DNA of 64,000 nucleotides from Collinsella sp. AK_207A (GCF_902501965.1 NZ_CABWID010000001.1:36808-100807); one strand, 5' to 3'; numbered from the stretch's first letter, positions 16,895 to 26,797 are shown. A program made the numbers and translations. Notes: generated by a model not told the origin, from the sequence alone.

Positions 16895-17839
16895 CTATTC
16901 CGACGCGCTGCCGGTGGCAAGCCGGATGCGCGGGTCGACGATGTGGTACAGGATGTCGGTGACGAAGATCGTCACGATGTAGAGGGCCGCGATGATGACC
17001 GTGAAGCCCATGACCATGGTGACGTCGCGGTCGCTCACGGCCTGGACGTAGTACTGCCCCACGCCGGGGATCGAGAAGATCGACTCGATGAAGAACGACC
17101 CCGTGAGGCACATGGCGACGGTCATGGGCAGCTGCGTGACCACCGGGATGGCGGCGTTGCGCAGCATGTGGCGCACGACCACCTGGCGCGACGAGAGCCC
17201 GCGCGCCTCGGCGGCGAGCACGTAGTCCTGCCCGGTCACGTCCGCCAGCGACGCCTTGGCCAGGCGCGCGTAGCTCGCGATGTAGGCGAACGAGCCCGCG
17301 AGCGTGGGCAGCACGCTGTACGAAAGGTCGCCCGCGTCCCACCCGATGACGGGGAACAGCCCGAGGTTGCCCGCGAAGACTTGCTGTATGAGCAGGGCGA
17401 AAACCATGGTCGGCACGCTCACCAGCAAGATCGAGACCGTGATGGTGAGGTAGTCGATCCAGGTGCCGTGTCTGAGCTGCGCGATCACGCCCAGAATGAG
17501 TCCCACCCCCACGCCGACGATGACCTGCTGGATCCCCAGCTGAGCCGAGACCGGGCCCTTTTCAGCGAGGACCTTGGGGATGGTCTGCCCCTGATGGACG
17601 ATCGACTCGCCGAAGTCGCCGTGCAGGATCCCGTTCATGGTGATGAGATAGCGCTCGAAGACCGGCTTGTCGAGGCCGTAGCGCTCATAGATGCGCGCGG
17701 CGACGTCCTCGGGCAAGCGCGCCGTGCGCTCGGTGAGCGCGTCGCCGGGCACGGCGGCGAGCAGGAAGAACGTCATCGACGCGACCACGAACAGCGTGGC
17801 GAGCATCATGATGAAGCGCTTGATGGCGTATGTGATCAA
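16895..17839 (-). CDS. oppB: oligopeptide ABC transporter permease OppB
   Basis: A permease of about 314 residues from the proposed TTG start at 17839. The opening ITYAIKRFIMMLATLFVVASMTF is the usual first span, and an AGAGGGGGA site lies 4-5 bases before the TTG. An upstream ATG at 17887 (330 residues) is open but lacks a comparable site. The EAA segment YVLAAEARGLSSRQVVVRHM and the ending TDILYHIVDPRIRL are OppB/DppB marks. With OppC it forms the membrane channel for peptides. It follows oppA by about 200 bases of spacer. Confidence 0.9.
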   Translation of the reverse strand: MITYAIKRFIMMLATLFVVASMTFFLLAAVPGDALTERTARLPEDVAARIYERYGLDKPVFERYLITMNGILHGDFGESIVHQGQTIPKVLAEKGPVSAQLGIQQVIVGVGVGLILGVIAQLRHGTWIDYLTITVSILLVSVPTMVFALLIQQVFAGNLGLFPVIGWDAGDLSYSVLPTLAGSFAYIASYARLAKASLADVTGQDYVLAAEARGLSSRQVVVRHMLRNAAIPVVTQLPMTVAMCLTGSFFIESIFSIPGVGQYYVQAVSDRDVTMVMGFTVIIAALYIVTIFVTDILYHIVDPRIRLATGSASE

Positions 17840-18035
17840 GACATCCCCCTCTCCGGGCAGCCGGCGGCAGCGCGCAACCGGCCGCATGCGTCCCTACAAT
17901 GCAGGATATGGGCACGTCACGGCCCCGCGCGCGGGGCGGGAGCCGAAAACAGCGAACCCTGCCATTGTCGTACAGAGCCCGGCCCTCCCAGGCGGAAGGA
18001 CCGGGCCTGTGCGAAACCGCAGATTTTCCTCGGTG

Positions 18036-19781
18036 CTACTTGCCCGAGATGAAGGTGCGGCTCACCTCGAAGTCGGTGCCGAACTGCGGCAGCGACAGGT
18101 CCTTCACGTAGGTCTGGTTGAAGACGTACTTCACACCGTACACGAGCGGCGCCATGCCGGCGTGGTCGGCGACGAGGTTCTTCTCCATGCGCTGATAGGT
18201 CTGCAGGCGCTCATCCTCATCGGACATGGTCTGGAGCGAGTCGTAATCCTTGTCGAAGTCGGCGTTGGAGTAGCCGCCCATGAACTTGGCGTAACCCGAG
18301 GTGGTGAACCAGCAGTCCATGAAGGTGACGGGGTCGGAGAAGTCGCCCATCCAGCCCATGACGTAGAAGTCGTAGTTGTTCGCGTTGCGCTCGGAGACGA
18401 ATGAGGCGCTCTCGGACTGCGAGTTGATATTCACCTTCACACCAAGGACGTTCTCGAACTCCTGTTGGAACCACTCGAGCCGGTTCTTGTCCTGGGTGCT
18501 GGTCACCTGGCCGAGGATGGTGAAGGTCACGGCCTTGGGGTCATCGGAGCCCGTGACCTCCTTCAGGCCCTCCTTGAAGAGCGCGACGACGGCCTTCTTG
18601 TCCTTGTACTTCTTCTCGACGGCCTTGAGCGGCTCGTCGGTCACGTCGCGGAAGACCTTGTCGCCCGACTTGATGCCGTCGGGCACGAGGCCGTACGCCG
18701 GCTTGTAGAGGCCGCTGAAAATCGCCTTGTTGAAGTCGTCGCGGTCGATGGCGAGGGAGAGCGCCAGGCGCACCTTCTCGTTATTCATGAGACCGGAGGG
18801 GCCACCCGTGTGCATGTTGAAGGACAGGTAGTCGACGAGCACGTCGGGACGCTCCACGCCCACGAGCTTGCCCGCGTCGGCCTCCTTCTGCCACTTCGTG
18901 GTGTACTCAGTGGTCGCCTTCACCGCGTCGAGCTGCTTGGAGGAGAGAAGCTGCGACTTCGTGGCCTCCTCGGCGACGACCGTGTAGGTCACCTTGGTGA
19001 GCTTGACGTTCTTGGCGTCCCAGTACTTGTCGTTCGGCTTGAGGGTGAGCGAGTTGTCGAGCACGCGGTCCGAGATCACGAACGGGCCGTTGTACACCTG
19101 CTTGGTGTAGTCGTTGGCCATGTCCTTGCCGTACTTGTCGACGAGGTCCTTGCGCACCGGGAAGAAGCACACATTGGCGAGCTTCGCGGTGAAGAACGGG
19201 ATGGGCGCGACGATCTTGTACTCGAGCGTGTAGTCATCCACGGCCTTGACGGCGACGGCGTCGGCCGAGCCCTTGCCGTCCATGTAGTCCTGGGCGCCGA
19301 CGATGTCGGCGGCCATGTAGGAGTACGAGAAGCCGTTGTCGGGGTTCACGAGGCGCAGCAGCGAGTCGACGTAGTCCTGGGCCACGACCGGCTGGCCGTC
19401 GGACCAGCTGTTCTTGCGCAGATGGAAGGTGTAGGTGAGCTTGTCGTCCGAGACGTCGTAGCTCTCGCACCCGGCGTTCTGCACGTCGTCTTTGCCGTCC
19501 TTGGTGAAGGTGCGGAAGAGCCCCTCCTGCACCTGGGAGAGCACGAGGAACTCGTTGGAGTTGCGGATGTCGTTCACGTCGAGCGTCTGCAGGTCGGTGT
19601 AATCGAGGTTGAGCTCCTGCTTGGAGTCGAGCTTCGCGTTCGCGTCGGACGCGGAGCCGGAGGCAACCTGCTTGCTCCCACCGCACCCGGAGAGGGCGAG
19701 GGCGGACAGGGCGCCCACCGAGAGGGCACCCGAGATGAAGGCGCGACGCGAGACACAGCCGCGCTCGTTGTAGATGGCCAT
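18036..19781 (-). CDS. oppA: oligopeptide-binding lipoprotein OppA
   Basis: A 581-residue extracytoplasmic solute-binding protein (SBP_bac_5). The N terminus has a twin-arginine pattern SRRAFIS followed by a hydrophobic stretch and the lipobox LSGC, so it may be exported by Tat and then lipid-anchored. The SBP_bac_5 body includes YTFHLRKNSWSDGQPVVAQDYV and LALSLAIDRDDFNKAIF. The ATG at 19781 follows AAAGGGG; the upstream extension is not coding. It is the first gene of the opp transcript, and is usually more highly expressed than the rest. Peptide specificity is unknown. Confidence 0.92.
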   Translation of the reverse strand: MAIYNERGCVSRRAFISGALSVGALSALALSGCGGSKQVASGSASDANAKLDSKQELNLDYTDLQTLDVNDIRNSNEFLVLSQVQEGLFRTFTKDGKDDVQNAGCESYDVSDDKLTYTFHLRKNSWSDGQPVVAQDYVDSLLRLVNPDNGFSYSYMAADIVGAQDYMDGKGSADAVAVKAVDDYTLEYKIVAPIPFFTAKLANVCFFPVRKDLVDKYGKDMANDYTKQVYNGPFVISDRVLDNSLTLKPNDKYWDAKNVKLTKVTYTVVAEEATKSQLLSSKQLDAVKATTEYTTKWQKEADAGKLVGVERPDVLVDYLSFNMHTGGPSGLMNNEKVRLALSLAIDRDDFNKAIFSGLYKPAYGLVPDGIKSGDKVFRDVTDEPLKAVEKKYKDKKAVVALFKEGLKEVTGSDDPKAVTFTILGQVTSTQDKNRLEWFQQEFENVLGVKVNINSQSESASFVSERNANNYDFYVMGWMGDFSDPVTFMDCWFTTSGYAKFMGGYSNADFDKDYDSLQTMSDEDERLQTYQRMEKNLVADHAGMAPLVYGVKYVFNQTYVKDLSLPQFGTDFEVSRTFISGK

Positions 19782-19912
19782 GGCAAACCCCTTTCTAGCT
19801 TCAAATGTCCGATGCCACGGCAAAGGCGCGGCGTCGCGGTGATCCCCCGACAGCGATCAGGGATTCCCTACGTGAGAGATATATACTACTAATCTGGTAG
19901 GTATAACGGGAA

Positions 19913-20036
19913 ATGCCGGCGGCAAAGAAATCTTCAGGAAGTCTTCACCGCCGGCATCCCCTGTGACGAAGCGGTCGGGCCGCTTTGTCACCACGCAAAG
20001 CGGTCCGTCCGATGGCAAAACGACCGGACCGCTTTG
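19913..20036 (-). terminator. three successive hairpins between ileS and oppA
   Basis: Downstream of ileS on the minus strand are a stem of about 12 base pairs at 19996-20036 (CAAAGCGGTCC and complement), a stem of 12 base pairs with a 5-nt loop at 19963-19991 (GTGACGAAGCGG and near-complement), and a stem at 19913-19957 (ATGCCGGCGG and complement, 25-nt loop). None has a long T-run. They probably end ileS transcription before oppA. The outer two share the CCGCTTTGTCAC sequence, so the region is also internally repeated. Confidence 0.6.
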
Positions 20037-20044
20037 TCACCTTT

Positions 20045-22828
20045 CTAGCGGCCGAGCGCCTCGCGGCAACGCGGGCAGAGGCCGCCGATGACTCCGGTGC
20101 GGTAGTTCCAGCAGCGCTCGCACTTCTCGCCGTGCGCCGGCTCCACCGTCATGGAGAGCTCGTCGCCCTCCGCAAGCTCCACCTCGGAGACGATGTAGAA
20201 CTCGGCGAGGTCCACCGCCTTGTCGCCGGTGAGCTGCGCGTACATCTCGGCAGGCACCGTGGCGACCACGCGAGCGGCCTGGCTCTTGGTGAACTCGGAC
20301 TCCTCCAGCGCCTTCTTCACCGCGGAGCGGAGCTCGAGCGCAGCATCCATGACGCCGCGGAAGCTCTCGGCGGCCTCAAGGCTCATCGGGGCTTGGTACC
20401 AATCGAGCAGCGCCGCGTACTTCTGGTCGTCGACCAGGCTCGCCGGGGCGAATGCCATGACCTCGTCCGTTGTGTAGGCGAGCATCGGCTGCAGGTCGCG
20501 CAGCAGCATCGAGAGCAGCTCTGCCACGACGGTCTGGGCGCTGCGACGCTCGTGCGCATCCGGCTTCTCGCAGTACAGACGGTCCTTCAGCGCGTCGAGG
20601 TAGACATTGGAGAGCTCGGTCACCACGAAGTCGTAGAGCGCGCGGTAGGCGCGGGAGAACTCGTAGACGGAATAGGCATCGTCCACCTCGGCCTGCACCT
20701 GCGTCAAGCGGGCGAGCATGAGACGGTCGAGCGGCAACAAGTCGTCGAACGCCACGCCGTCGCGCTCGCGGTCGTAGTCCTCATCGAGGACGGACAACAG
20801 GAAGCGCAGGGTGTTGCGGAAGCGGCGGTAGGCGTCGGACGTACGGGCCAGGATCTCGTGGTCGCAGGCGACGTCCACCGAGGAATCCACCGAGGCGACC
20901 CACAGGCGGATGATGTCGGCGCCCATCTCGTCGCAGATCTTGTTGGGATCGATCACGTTACCGAGCGACTTGGACATCTTACGGCCCTGGCCGTCGAGCG
21001 TGAAGCCCTGGGAGACCACGGCCTTGTACGGGGCGATGTCGTTCGCGCCCACGGAGGTGAGCAGCGAGCTCTGGAACCAACCGCGGTGCTGGTCGGAACC
21101 CTCGAGGTACATGTCGGCCGGATAGGTGAGCTCGGGACGGTACTCGCAGACGGCCTTCCAGGACACGCCGGAGTCCCACCACACGTCGAGGATGTCTCGA
21201 TCGGCCTTGAGGTTATGACCGCCGCACCTGGGGCACACGCAGGCCTCCCCCAGGTACTCCTCGGGCTTGCGGGTGAACCAGGCGTCGGAACCCTCCTTGT
21301 GGAAGAGCTTGATCACGGCGTCGAGCGTGTCGTCGTTCATGACCTTCTCGCCGCAGTCCTGGCAGGTATAGCTCGGGATGGGCACGCCCCAGTTGCGCTG
21401 ACGGGAGATGCACCAGTCCGGGCGCTGCTCAACCATGGCGCCGATGCGGTTCACCGAGCGGGCCGGGTAGAACTTCACGTGGTTGCGCACCTGGTCCACG
21501 GCCTCCTTGCGAAGACCGGTCTTGTCCATGGAGACGAACCACTGGTCGGTGGCGCGGAAGAGCACCGGCTGCTTGCAGCGCCAGCAGTGCGGGTAGCTGT
21601 GCGTGATCTTGACCTCGGCCACGAGCGTGCCCCGCTCGCGCAGGAAGTCGATGATCTTGGGGTTGGCCTCATCGGTATCCATGCCGGAGAACGGACCGCC
21701 GGTGCCGAAGCCCTCGCCCTTGTAGAAGCGACCGTCGTCGTCAACGGGCATGCAGATGTCCATGCCCTCCTTCATGCAGACGTAGTAGTCGTCGACACCG
21801 TGGCCGGGCGAGTTGTGGACGATACCGGTACCTTCATCGGTGCCCACGTAGTCGGCCAGCAGCGCCACACCGTAGGGCTCGTCGAAGACGGGCTGGTGGT
21901 AGTGCAGGTGGTCGAAGACCTCCGCAGGCGCCTCGTAGGGCTTGCCGTCCACCATGACCGGGGTGTACTCCCAGCCGGCGACCTCGCAGACCTTCTCTGC
22001 TAGGTCCTTCAGCATGATCTCGGCGCGGCCCTCGTGCTCAACGGCAACGTAGGTGGCCTCGGGCTTCAGGGACACTGCCTGGTCGGACGGGATCGTCCAG
22101 GGCGTGGTGGTCCAGATGATGAAGTCCACGGGGCCCGCGTAGTCCTCGAGGCCCGCCGGGCGCTCGCCCTCTACCAGCTCGAAGCGCACGTAGATGGACG
22201 GCGAAGTCTCGTCGCCGTACTCGATCTCGGCCTCGGCCAGGGCGGTGTGGCAGTGCTTGCACCAGTGCACGGGCTTGTGGCCGCGGTACACCATGCCGCG
22301 ATCGAACATCTTCTTGAAGACCTCGACGTCGGCGGCGTCATGCTGGTGGTAGAGCGTGAGGTAGGGATGGTCCCAGTCACCGAGGATGCCCAGGCGGCGG
22401 AAGCCGACCTTCTGGAGTTCGATGTTCTCGACGGCGAACTTGTTGCACATCTCGCGGATCGCGGGCGTGCCCATCTGGTTGAACTTCTCGGTGCCCACGG
22501 CCTCCTCGACCTTGTGCTCGATGGGCTGGCCGTGGCAGTCCCAACCGGGAACGTAGGGAACCTCGCGGCCCTGCATCATCCAGTAGCGGTTGATCATGTC
22601 CTTGGAGATCTTGTTGAGCGCGTGGCCCAGGTGGATGGGGCCGTTCGCGTACGGAGGGCCGTCGTGCAGCACGAACTTGTCGTGCCCTTCGTTCTTCTTG
22701 AGAACCTGCTCGTAGACCTTGTTCTCCTGCCAGTCCTTCAGACGGGCGGGCTCACGCTGCGCCAGGCTGGCGCGCATGGGGAACCCGGTCTTCGGCAGGA
22801 TCATGGTCTGCTTGTACTCGTTGGCCAT
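20045..22828 (-). CDS. ileS: isoleucyl-tRNA synthetase
   Basis: IleS charges tRNA-Ile. The 927-residue protein has the class-I HIGH variant HLGH (66-69, in PYANGPIHLGHALN), the GWDCHGQPIE segment, the KMSKS loop (GRKMSKSLGNV), the anticodon-binding domain, and a C-terminal zinc site CERCWNYRTGVIGGLCPRC. This is the bacterial short type (IleS1). The ATG at 22828 follows AAGGGG; the open frame ten codons upstream runs into the leader's terminator. Expression is controlled by the isoleucine T-box leader directly upstream. Confidence 0.96.
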   Translation of the reverse strand: MANEYKQTMILPKTGFPMRASLAQREPARLKDWQENKVYEQVLKKNEGHDKFVLHDGPPYANGPIHLGHALNKISKDMINRYWMMQGREVPYVPGWDCHGQPIEHKVEEAVGTEKFNQMGTPAIREMCNKFAVENIELQKVGFRRLGILGDWDHPYLTLYHQHDAADVEVFKKMFDRGMVYRGHKPVHWCKHCHTALAEAEIEYGDETSPSIYVRFELVEGERPAGLEDYAGPVDFIIWTTTPWTIPSDQAVSLKPEATYVAVEHEGRAEIMLKDLAEKVCEVAGWEYTPVMVDGKPYEAPAEVFDHLHYHQPVFDEPYGVALLADYVGTDEGTGIVHNSPGHGVDDYYVCMKEGMDICMPVDDDGRFYKGEGFGTGGPFSGMDTDEANPKIIDFLRERGTLVAEVKITHSYPHCWRCKQPVLFRATDQWFVSMDKTGLRKEAVDQVRNHVKFYPARSVNRIGAMVEQRPDWCISRQRNWGVPIPSYTCQDCGEKVMNDDTLDAVIKLFHKEGSDAWFTRKPEEYLGEACVCPRCGGHNLKADRDILDVWWDSGVSWKAVCEYRPELTYPADMYLEGSDQHRGWFQSSLLTSVGANDIAPYKAVVSQGFTLDGQGRKMSKSLGNVIDPNKICDEMGADIIRLWVASVDSSVDVACDHEILARTSDAYRRFRNTLRFLLSVLDEDYDRERDGVAFDDLLPLDRLMLARLTQVQAEVDDAYSVYEFSRAYRALYDFVVTELSNVYLDALKDRLYCEKPDAHERRSAQTVVAELLSMLLRDLQPMLAYTTDEVMAFAPASLVDDQKYAALLDWYQAPMSLEAAESFRGVMDAALELRSAVKKALEESEFTKSQAARVVATVPAEMYAQLTGDKAVDLAEFYIVSEVELAEGDELSMTVEPAHGEKCERCWNYRTGVIGGLCPRCREALGR

Positions 22829-22860
22829 GAGACATGCCCCTTCTCTCCGTGGACGCATGA

Positions 22861-22898
22861 AAAAAGCGCCCGTCCCACCAAGCTGGGACGAAGCGCCT
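22861..22898 (-). terminator. terminator of the ileS T-box leader
   Basis: On the minus strand a GC-rich stem (GCGCTTCGTCCC against GGGACGGGCGC, loop AGCTTGGT) is followed by six Ts at 22866-22861. The 5' strand of the stem is also needed for the competing antiterminator that contains the T-box bulge. It lies about 30 bases before the ileS start. Confidence 0.88.
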
Positions 22899-23161
22899 CA
22901 GAAAAGCTCTTCGCTTGACCACCCAGCTCGAGGCTCCGCGCGGCTGCGCTTTGCCCGGTTACTCGGCTGGCCTATGACGGCGACCAACCCGGCGACGCCT
23001 ACTGAGGGGGAGACAACCTGCTCACATGAGCTTGCCTCGCACCCGTTCGGGCCGCGGCTCCGGGGTGATATTCGATCGGTCGCGCGTACGAACCTTCCAG
23101 CCCAGGGTTCGCTCTCTCATACGCGCGGGAACCGTCTACTCGTCCCCTTCAACGCCTGTAG
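22861..23161 (-). promoter_or_regulatory. isoleucine T-box riboswitch
   Basis: The minus-strand leader of ileS has the T-box order of elements. An AGAGAGCG segment lies near 23117-23110, with GCTGGAAGG shortly after. A specifier loop GAATATCACC carries the ATC isoleucine codon at 23069-23067. The T-box bulge GGGTGGTCAAGCG is at 22925-22913, followed by the terminator at 22898-22861. Uncharged tRNA-Ile would pair with both the specifier and the T-box, favour the antiterminator and let ileS be transcribed. A possible -10 TATCAT at 23173-23168 would place the 5' end inside the 3' end of the DUF523 gene. Confidence 0.9.
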
Positions 23162-23612
23162 TCCGGGATGATAGCACACAGGCGAGTGCCCATTCTGCAT
23201 CTGTCAAAGCGTCACAATCGAAGGCGGGGATTCCCTCACGTGCGAGCGCGCGGGCGAAGAGCCCACTTCCCAGGATGAGCGTGCCCGAGAAGGTGCCGTC
23301 ATAGATCCGGTTGACCCCGCAGCTAGGGCTTCTCGGTTGGAGCAGCGCAAGGTCGCAGGTCCGGGCCCGCTCCAGCGCACGCCGCACCCCCAGATCGAAC
23401 GGCGCGGTGACGTCCTCCCCCGCCGTATTGAGCACACGCCCCGCGCGAAGCTCCGCGGGAGAACGCGGCGTGGGAAGACCGCCCAGCACCTCGGGGCAGA
23501 CAGTCACGACCTCGTGACCGAGAAGCAGATGCGCGAGGCCGACAATCCCGTTGTCGCCGCCGTTGTACTTGCAGCGCTCGCCCAGCAGGCACGCGCTCAC
23601 GCAGATTCGCAT
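23136..23612 (-). CDS. DUF523 family protein
   Basis: A 158-residue protein with all the DUF523 marks: SACLLGERCKYNGG at the N terminus, VCPEVLGGLPTPRSPAE, LQPRSPSCGVNRIYDGTFSG. The conserved Cys residues (8, 14, the CPE Cys and the SPSCG Cys) suggest a metal or iron-sulfur site; the function is not established to my knowledge. Its last bases overlap the probable promoter and start of the ileS T-box leader, so the leader's transcription starts inside this gene. A GGGAGG-type site precedes the ATG at 23612. Confidence 0.88.
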   Translation of the reverse strand: MRICVSACLLGERCKYNGGDNGIVGLAHLLLGHEVVTVCPEVLGGLPTPRSPAELRAGRVLNTAGEDVTAPFDLGVRRALERARTCDLALLQPRSPSCGVNRIYDGTFSGTLILGSGLFARALAREGIPAFDCDALTDAEWALACVLSSRTTGVEGDE

Positions 23613-23657
23613 GGCACGTAACCTCCCCGACCGAAGGCGCGTGACCGGACCGGCTGG

Positions 23658-24494
23658 CTAGTCATTCTCATCGCGTTCGCGGATGTAGATCTGCTGCAGG
23701 CCGTAGGCGCCCTCGGGATCGTAGAACTCGTAGACCCCCAGCCCCTTCAGGAAGGGACGCAGTCGCTTGAACCCGTAGTTGCGGACGTCGAAGTCGGGCA
23801 GGCGGCGACCCAGCTGGTCGCCCAGCTGTCCGAGCGTGATCCAGCCGTCCTCGTCACCGTACGCCTCGATGATCCCCGTGATGGCCGTGCGGATCGCGCG
23901 CAGGTTGCGGCGGCGGTCGGCGCGGCTCATCTCGCCGAAGGGAGCCTCCTCGTCCCCGGCGTCCTCTGCCTGGTCGGCCGCGCCTATGCGGTTGCCGCGC
24001 GCCTGCTGCCGGCTCTCCTCGGCCGCTGCGGCGTCGGCCGCCTTCTTGTTCTCGGAATAGAGCAGGTCGAGGTACTTGAACTGGTTGCATGCCGAGATGA
24101 AGGGCTTGGGGGTCTTCTGCTCGCCCATGCCGATCACCTGCATGCCGCTCTCGCGCAGACGGGCCACCAGGCGCGTGAAATCGGAGTCGCTGCTCACGAT
24201 GGCGAAGCCGTCCACGTTTCCGGAGTAGAGGATGTCCATCGCGTCGATGATCATCGCGGAGTCCGTGGCGTTCTTACCGTAGGTGTAGCTGTATTGCTGG
24301 ATCGGGGTGATCGAGTTGTCGAGGAGGCAGCTCTTCCAGCTCGTCATCCGCGTGCTCGTCCAGTCGCCGTAGATGCGCTTGTACGTGGCGACGCCGAAGT
24401 TGGACACCTCGTCCAGGATAATCTTGATGTACTTCTCGGACACGTTGTCCGCGTCGATGAGGATGGCGAACCGCGAGGTACCGCTCTTCTCCAT
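23658..24494 (-). CDS. NYN-domain (LabA-like) protein with C-terminal OST-HTH/LOTUS domain
   Basis: A 278-residue putative RNA-binding or RNase protein. The NYN/PIN-like domain covers about residues 7-150: ILIDADN (11-17) with its acidic residues, KNATDSAMIIDAMDIL, and FAIVSSDSDFTRLVARL, giving the four-acid metal site of the family. A charged linker (about 150-195) leads to a C-terminal OST-HTH/LOTUS-type winged helix, GWITLGQLGDQLGRRLPDFDVRNYGFKRLRPFLKGL. Bacterial proteins of this architecture are mostly uncharacterised. A GC-rich hairpin separates it from the downstream ftsH. Confidence 0.88.
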   Translation of the reverse strand: MEKSGTSRFAILIDADNVSEKYIKIILDEVSNFGVATYKRIYGDWTSTRMTSWKSCLLDNSITPIQQYSYTYGKNATDSAMIIDAMDILYSGNVDGFAIVSSDSDFTRLVARLRESGMQVIGMGEQKTPKPFISACNQFKYLDLLYSENKKAADAAAAEESRQQARGNRIGAADQAEDAGDEEAPFGEMSRADRRRNLRAIRTAITGIIEAYGDEDGWITLGQLGDQLGRRLPDFDVRNYGFKRLRPFLKGLGVYEFYDPEGAYGLQQIYIRERDEND

Positions 24495-24523
24495 GAAACC
24501 TCGCTTTCAGAGGGGCTGAACAG

Positions 24524-24559
24524 ACGTGCCCCGCCACCCGATGCGGGGACGGGGCACGT
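24524..24559 (-). terminator. hairpin between the NYN gene and ftsH
   Basis: ACGTGCCCCG at 24524-24533 pairs perfectly with CGGGGCACGT at 24550-24559, with a further GC-rich inner stretch. No T-run follows on either strand. It lies in the short gap after ftsH and before the NYN gene's start, so on the minus strand it would end or slow NYN-independent transcripts. Confidence 0.5.
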
Positions 24560-24572
24560 GCATGCAGGGACG

Positions 24573-26510
24573 CTAAGCGGTCGGCATGCTTCCGGCGGAA
24601 GCGTCGTCGCCCGCCTCCTGTCCGGGCATGAGCGGGTTCTCGCGCTTGAGCAGCGTCATGAACTCCTCGCCCGTGATGGTCTCCTTCTTGTACAGGTAGT
24701 GCGCGAGCTCGTGCAGCTTGAACTTGTTCTCGCGCAGGATCTGCATCGCACGGTCGTGCGCCTCGACCATCATCTGGCGCACGTCTTCATCGACCTTCTC
24801 GGCGGTACCGGGTGCGCAGGTGAGCGACGTGTCCTGGTTGAGGTAGGCGTTCTGCACGGTACCGAGCGCCATCATGCCGAAGTCGTCGGACATGCCGAAG
24901 CGCGTGATCATGTTGCGCGCGAGCTTGGTGGCCTGCTCGATGTCGTTGGCGGCGCCGGTGGTCATCTCGTCGAAGATGAGCTCCTCGGCACAGCGTCCAC
25001 CGCAGTACACCGCAAGCTTGTTGAGGGCTTCCTGGCGCGTGGTCAGGAACTTCTCGTCCTGCTCGACCTGCATGGTGTAGCCCAAGGCACCCGAGGTGCG
25101 CGGCACGATGGTGATCTTGGTCACCGGCGCGGTATGCGTCTGACTCGCCGCCACGAGCGCATGACCGATCTCGTGGTAGGCAACCACCTGCTTCTCGTGG
25201 TCGGAGAGCACGGTGGACTTACGCTGCTGACCGGCGATGACGGTCTCCACGCTCTCCTCGAAGTCATCCTGCGTGGCGCGGTCGCGTCCATGGCGCACGG
25301 CGCGAAGGGCGCCCTCGTTGATGATGTTCGCGAGGTCGGCGCCCGAGGCGCCGGGCGTGGCCTTGGCGATGGCGGAGAGGTTCAGCGGCGGGCGCGTCTT
25401 GACGTCGCGCGCATGCAGCTCGAGGATCGCCTGGCGCCCGCGCAGGTCGGGAAGTTCCACGGGAATACGACGGTCGAAGCGGCCGGGGCGCGTGAGGGCG
25501 GGATCCAGCGTGTCCGGACGGTTGGTGGCGGCGAGCACCACGATGCCCTTGTGGTTGTCGAATCCGTCCATCTCGGTGAGCAGCTGGTTCAGCGTCTGCT
25601 CGCGCTCGTCGTTGCCGGAGAAGCCGCCGCCGTCACGGCGCTTGCCGATGGTATCGATCTCGTCGATGAAGACGATGCAGGGAGCCTTCTCGTTGGCCTG
25701 CTTGAAGAGGTCGCGCACCTTGGCGGCGCCGCGACCCACGAACATCTCGACGAACTCGGAACCCGAGATGCTGAAGAACGGCACACCCGCCTCGCCGGCG
25801 ACGGCCTTGGCCATGAGGGTCTTGCCCGTGCCTGGAGGGCCCACGAGCAGGGCGCCGCGCGGCAGCTTGGCTCCGATGTCCTCGTAGCGCTTGGGGTTCT
25901 CCAGGAAGTCCACGACCTCCTTGAGCGACTCCTTGGCCTCCTCCTGGCCGGCGACGTCCTTGAAGGTGACGCCCACGTCCTTGCTGGCGATGATGCGCGC
26001 ACCGGACTTGCCGAGGCCGCCGCCCATGCCGAAACCGCCGGAGCCGAAGTTCATGGAGGGACCGTCGTCGCCCATGGCCTTCTTCATGCGGCGGTTCAGC
26101 CACCAGCCGAAGAGCACGAAGATCGCGATCGGCAGGATGGAACTCACCAGGTAGTAGAGCCAGAGGCTCGTGCTCGTATCGGCAATCGAGACGTCGATCG
26201 TGGCGCCGGACGTGCGGATGAGCTCAGCCAAGCCCGTATCGCTCGGAAGCGGCGTGGTTTTGTAGAGCGTGTCGGCGTCGTCCTTCAAGGTGTAGGTGAT
26301 CGTCGCGTCGGACGAACCCACCTCGTAGTCGATCTTATCGACCTTCTTCTTCTCGAGCGCCGTCCACAGCGTGTCGTAGCTCACCGTCTGCTCGCTCGTG
26401 GCGCCCTTGTAGTTGGGGAACACGAGCGCGTTCAGGACCACGTAGATCACGAAGGCGATCAGCACGTAGACGAGCATGTTCCTTCGGCGTTTCTGGTCAT
26501 CCATGTCCAT
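24573..26510 (-). CDS. ftsH: ATP-dependent zinc metalloprotease FtsH
   Basis: FtsH is a membrane-anchored AAA+ protease that degrades misassembled membrane proteins and some regulators. The 645-residue protein has two membrane spans (about 12-32 and 115-137) around an external domain, Walker [10 protein letters not shown] (224-232), Walker B IVFIDE (about 279-284), the second region of homology [21 protein letters not shown], and the zinc site HEIGH (446-450). A Gly/Met-rich linker precedes the AAA domain. I take the ATG at 26510, which has GGAG upstream; an ATG two codons in is an alternative. It is transcribed alone. Confidence 0.95.
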   Translation of the reverse strand: MDMDDQKRRRNMLVYVLIAFVIYVVLNALVFPNYKGATSEQTVSYDTLWTALEKKKVDKIDYEVGSSDATITYTLKDDADTLYKTTPLPSDTGLAELIRTSGATIDVSIADTSTSLWLYYLVSSILPIAIFVLFGWWLNRRMKKAMGDDGPSMNFGSGGFGMGGGLGKSGARIIASKDVGVTFKDVAGQEEAKESLKEVVDFLENPKRYEDIGAKLPRGALLVGPPGTGKTLMAKAVAGEAGVPFFSISGSEFVEMFVGRGAAKVRDLFKQANEKAPCIVFIDEIDTIGKRRDGGGFSGNDEREQTLNQLLTEMDGFDNHKGIVVLAATNRPDTLDPALTRPGRFDRRIPVELPDLRGRQAILELHARDVKTRPPLNLSAIAKATPGASGADLANIINEGALRAVRHGRDRATQDDFEESVETVIAGQQRKSTVLSDHEKQVVAYHEIGHALVAASQTHTAPVTKITIVPRTSGALGYTMQVEQDEKFLTTRQEALNKLAVYCGGRCAEELIFDEMTTGAANDIEQATKLARNMITRFGMSDDFGMMALGTVQNAYLNQDTSLTCAPGTAEKVDEDVRQMMVEAHDRAMQILRENKFKLHELAHYLYKKETITGEEFMTLLKRENPLMPGQEAGDDASAGSMPTA

Positions 26511-26559
26511 GGGGCTACTCCATCTGAAGGGGCTTGCAATGGTTCTTTTAGTACCCAAA

Positions 26560-26797
26560 TGGCCGGCGCATAGTCGGGAGGCCGAGAATTACGTCACATG
26601 CCGCCCCGCCCGCCCTCGATCGACTCCGCACATCCTCGCCACCATGGCTTATGCAACTTAATTTAGGTCAGTTGTTAAGAGATGATGATAAGAGATGATG
26701 ACGAATGAACTTGCTACCGGTCACTTGTTGATTTGGTCGCAGGCGTTCGTATAGTACACGTCCGGTTTTATTCTCACTCGAGTATAAAGGGGACACA
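26560..26797. other. AT-rich intergenic stretch with a short tandem duplication
   Basis: No gene is seen here. The stretch is more AT-rich than its surroundings and contains a 13-base tandem duplication, TAAGAGATGATGA, at about 26688-26713. It may include the ftsH promoter on the minus strand and the former promoter region of the binding-protein fragment on the plus strand. Confidence 0.5.

Noticed and set aside
19985..22003. 672-residue plus-strand open frame
   Set aside because: Antisense shadow of ileS, with Leu/Val/Gly/His-biased composition and no ribosome binding site.
24294..26573. 759-residue plus-strand open frame
   Set aside because: Antisense shadow of ftsH and the NYN gene.
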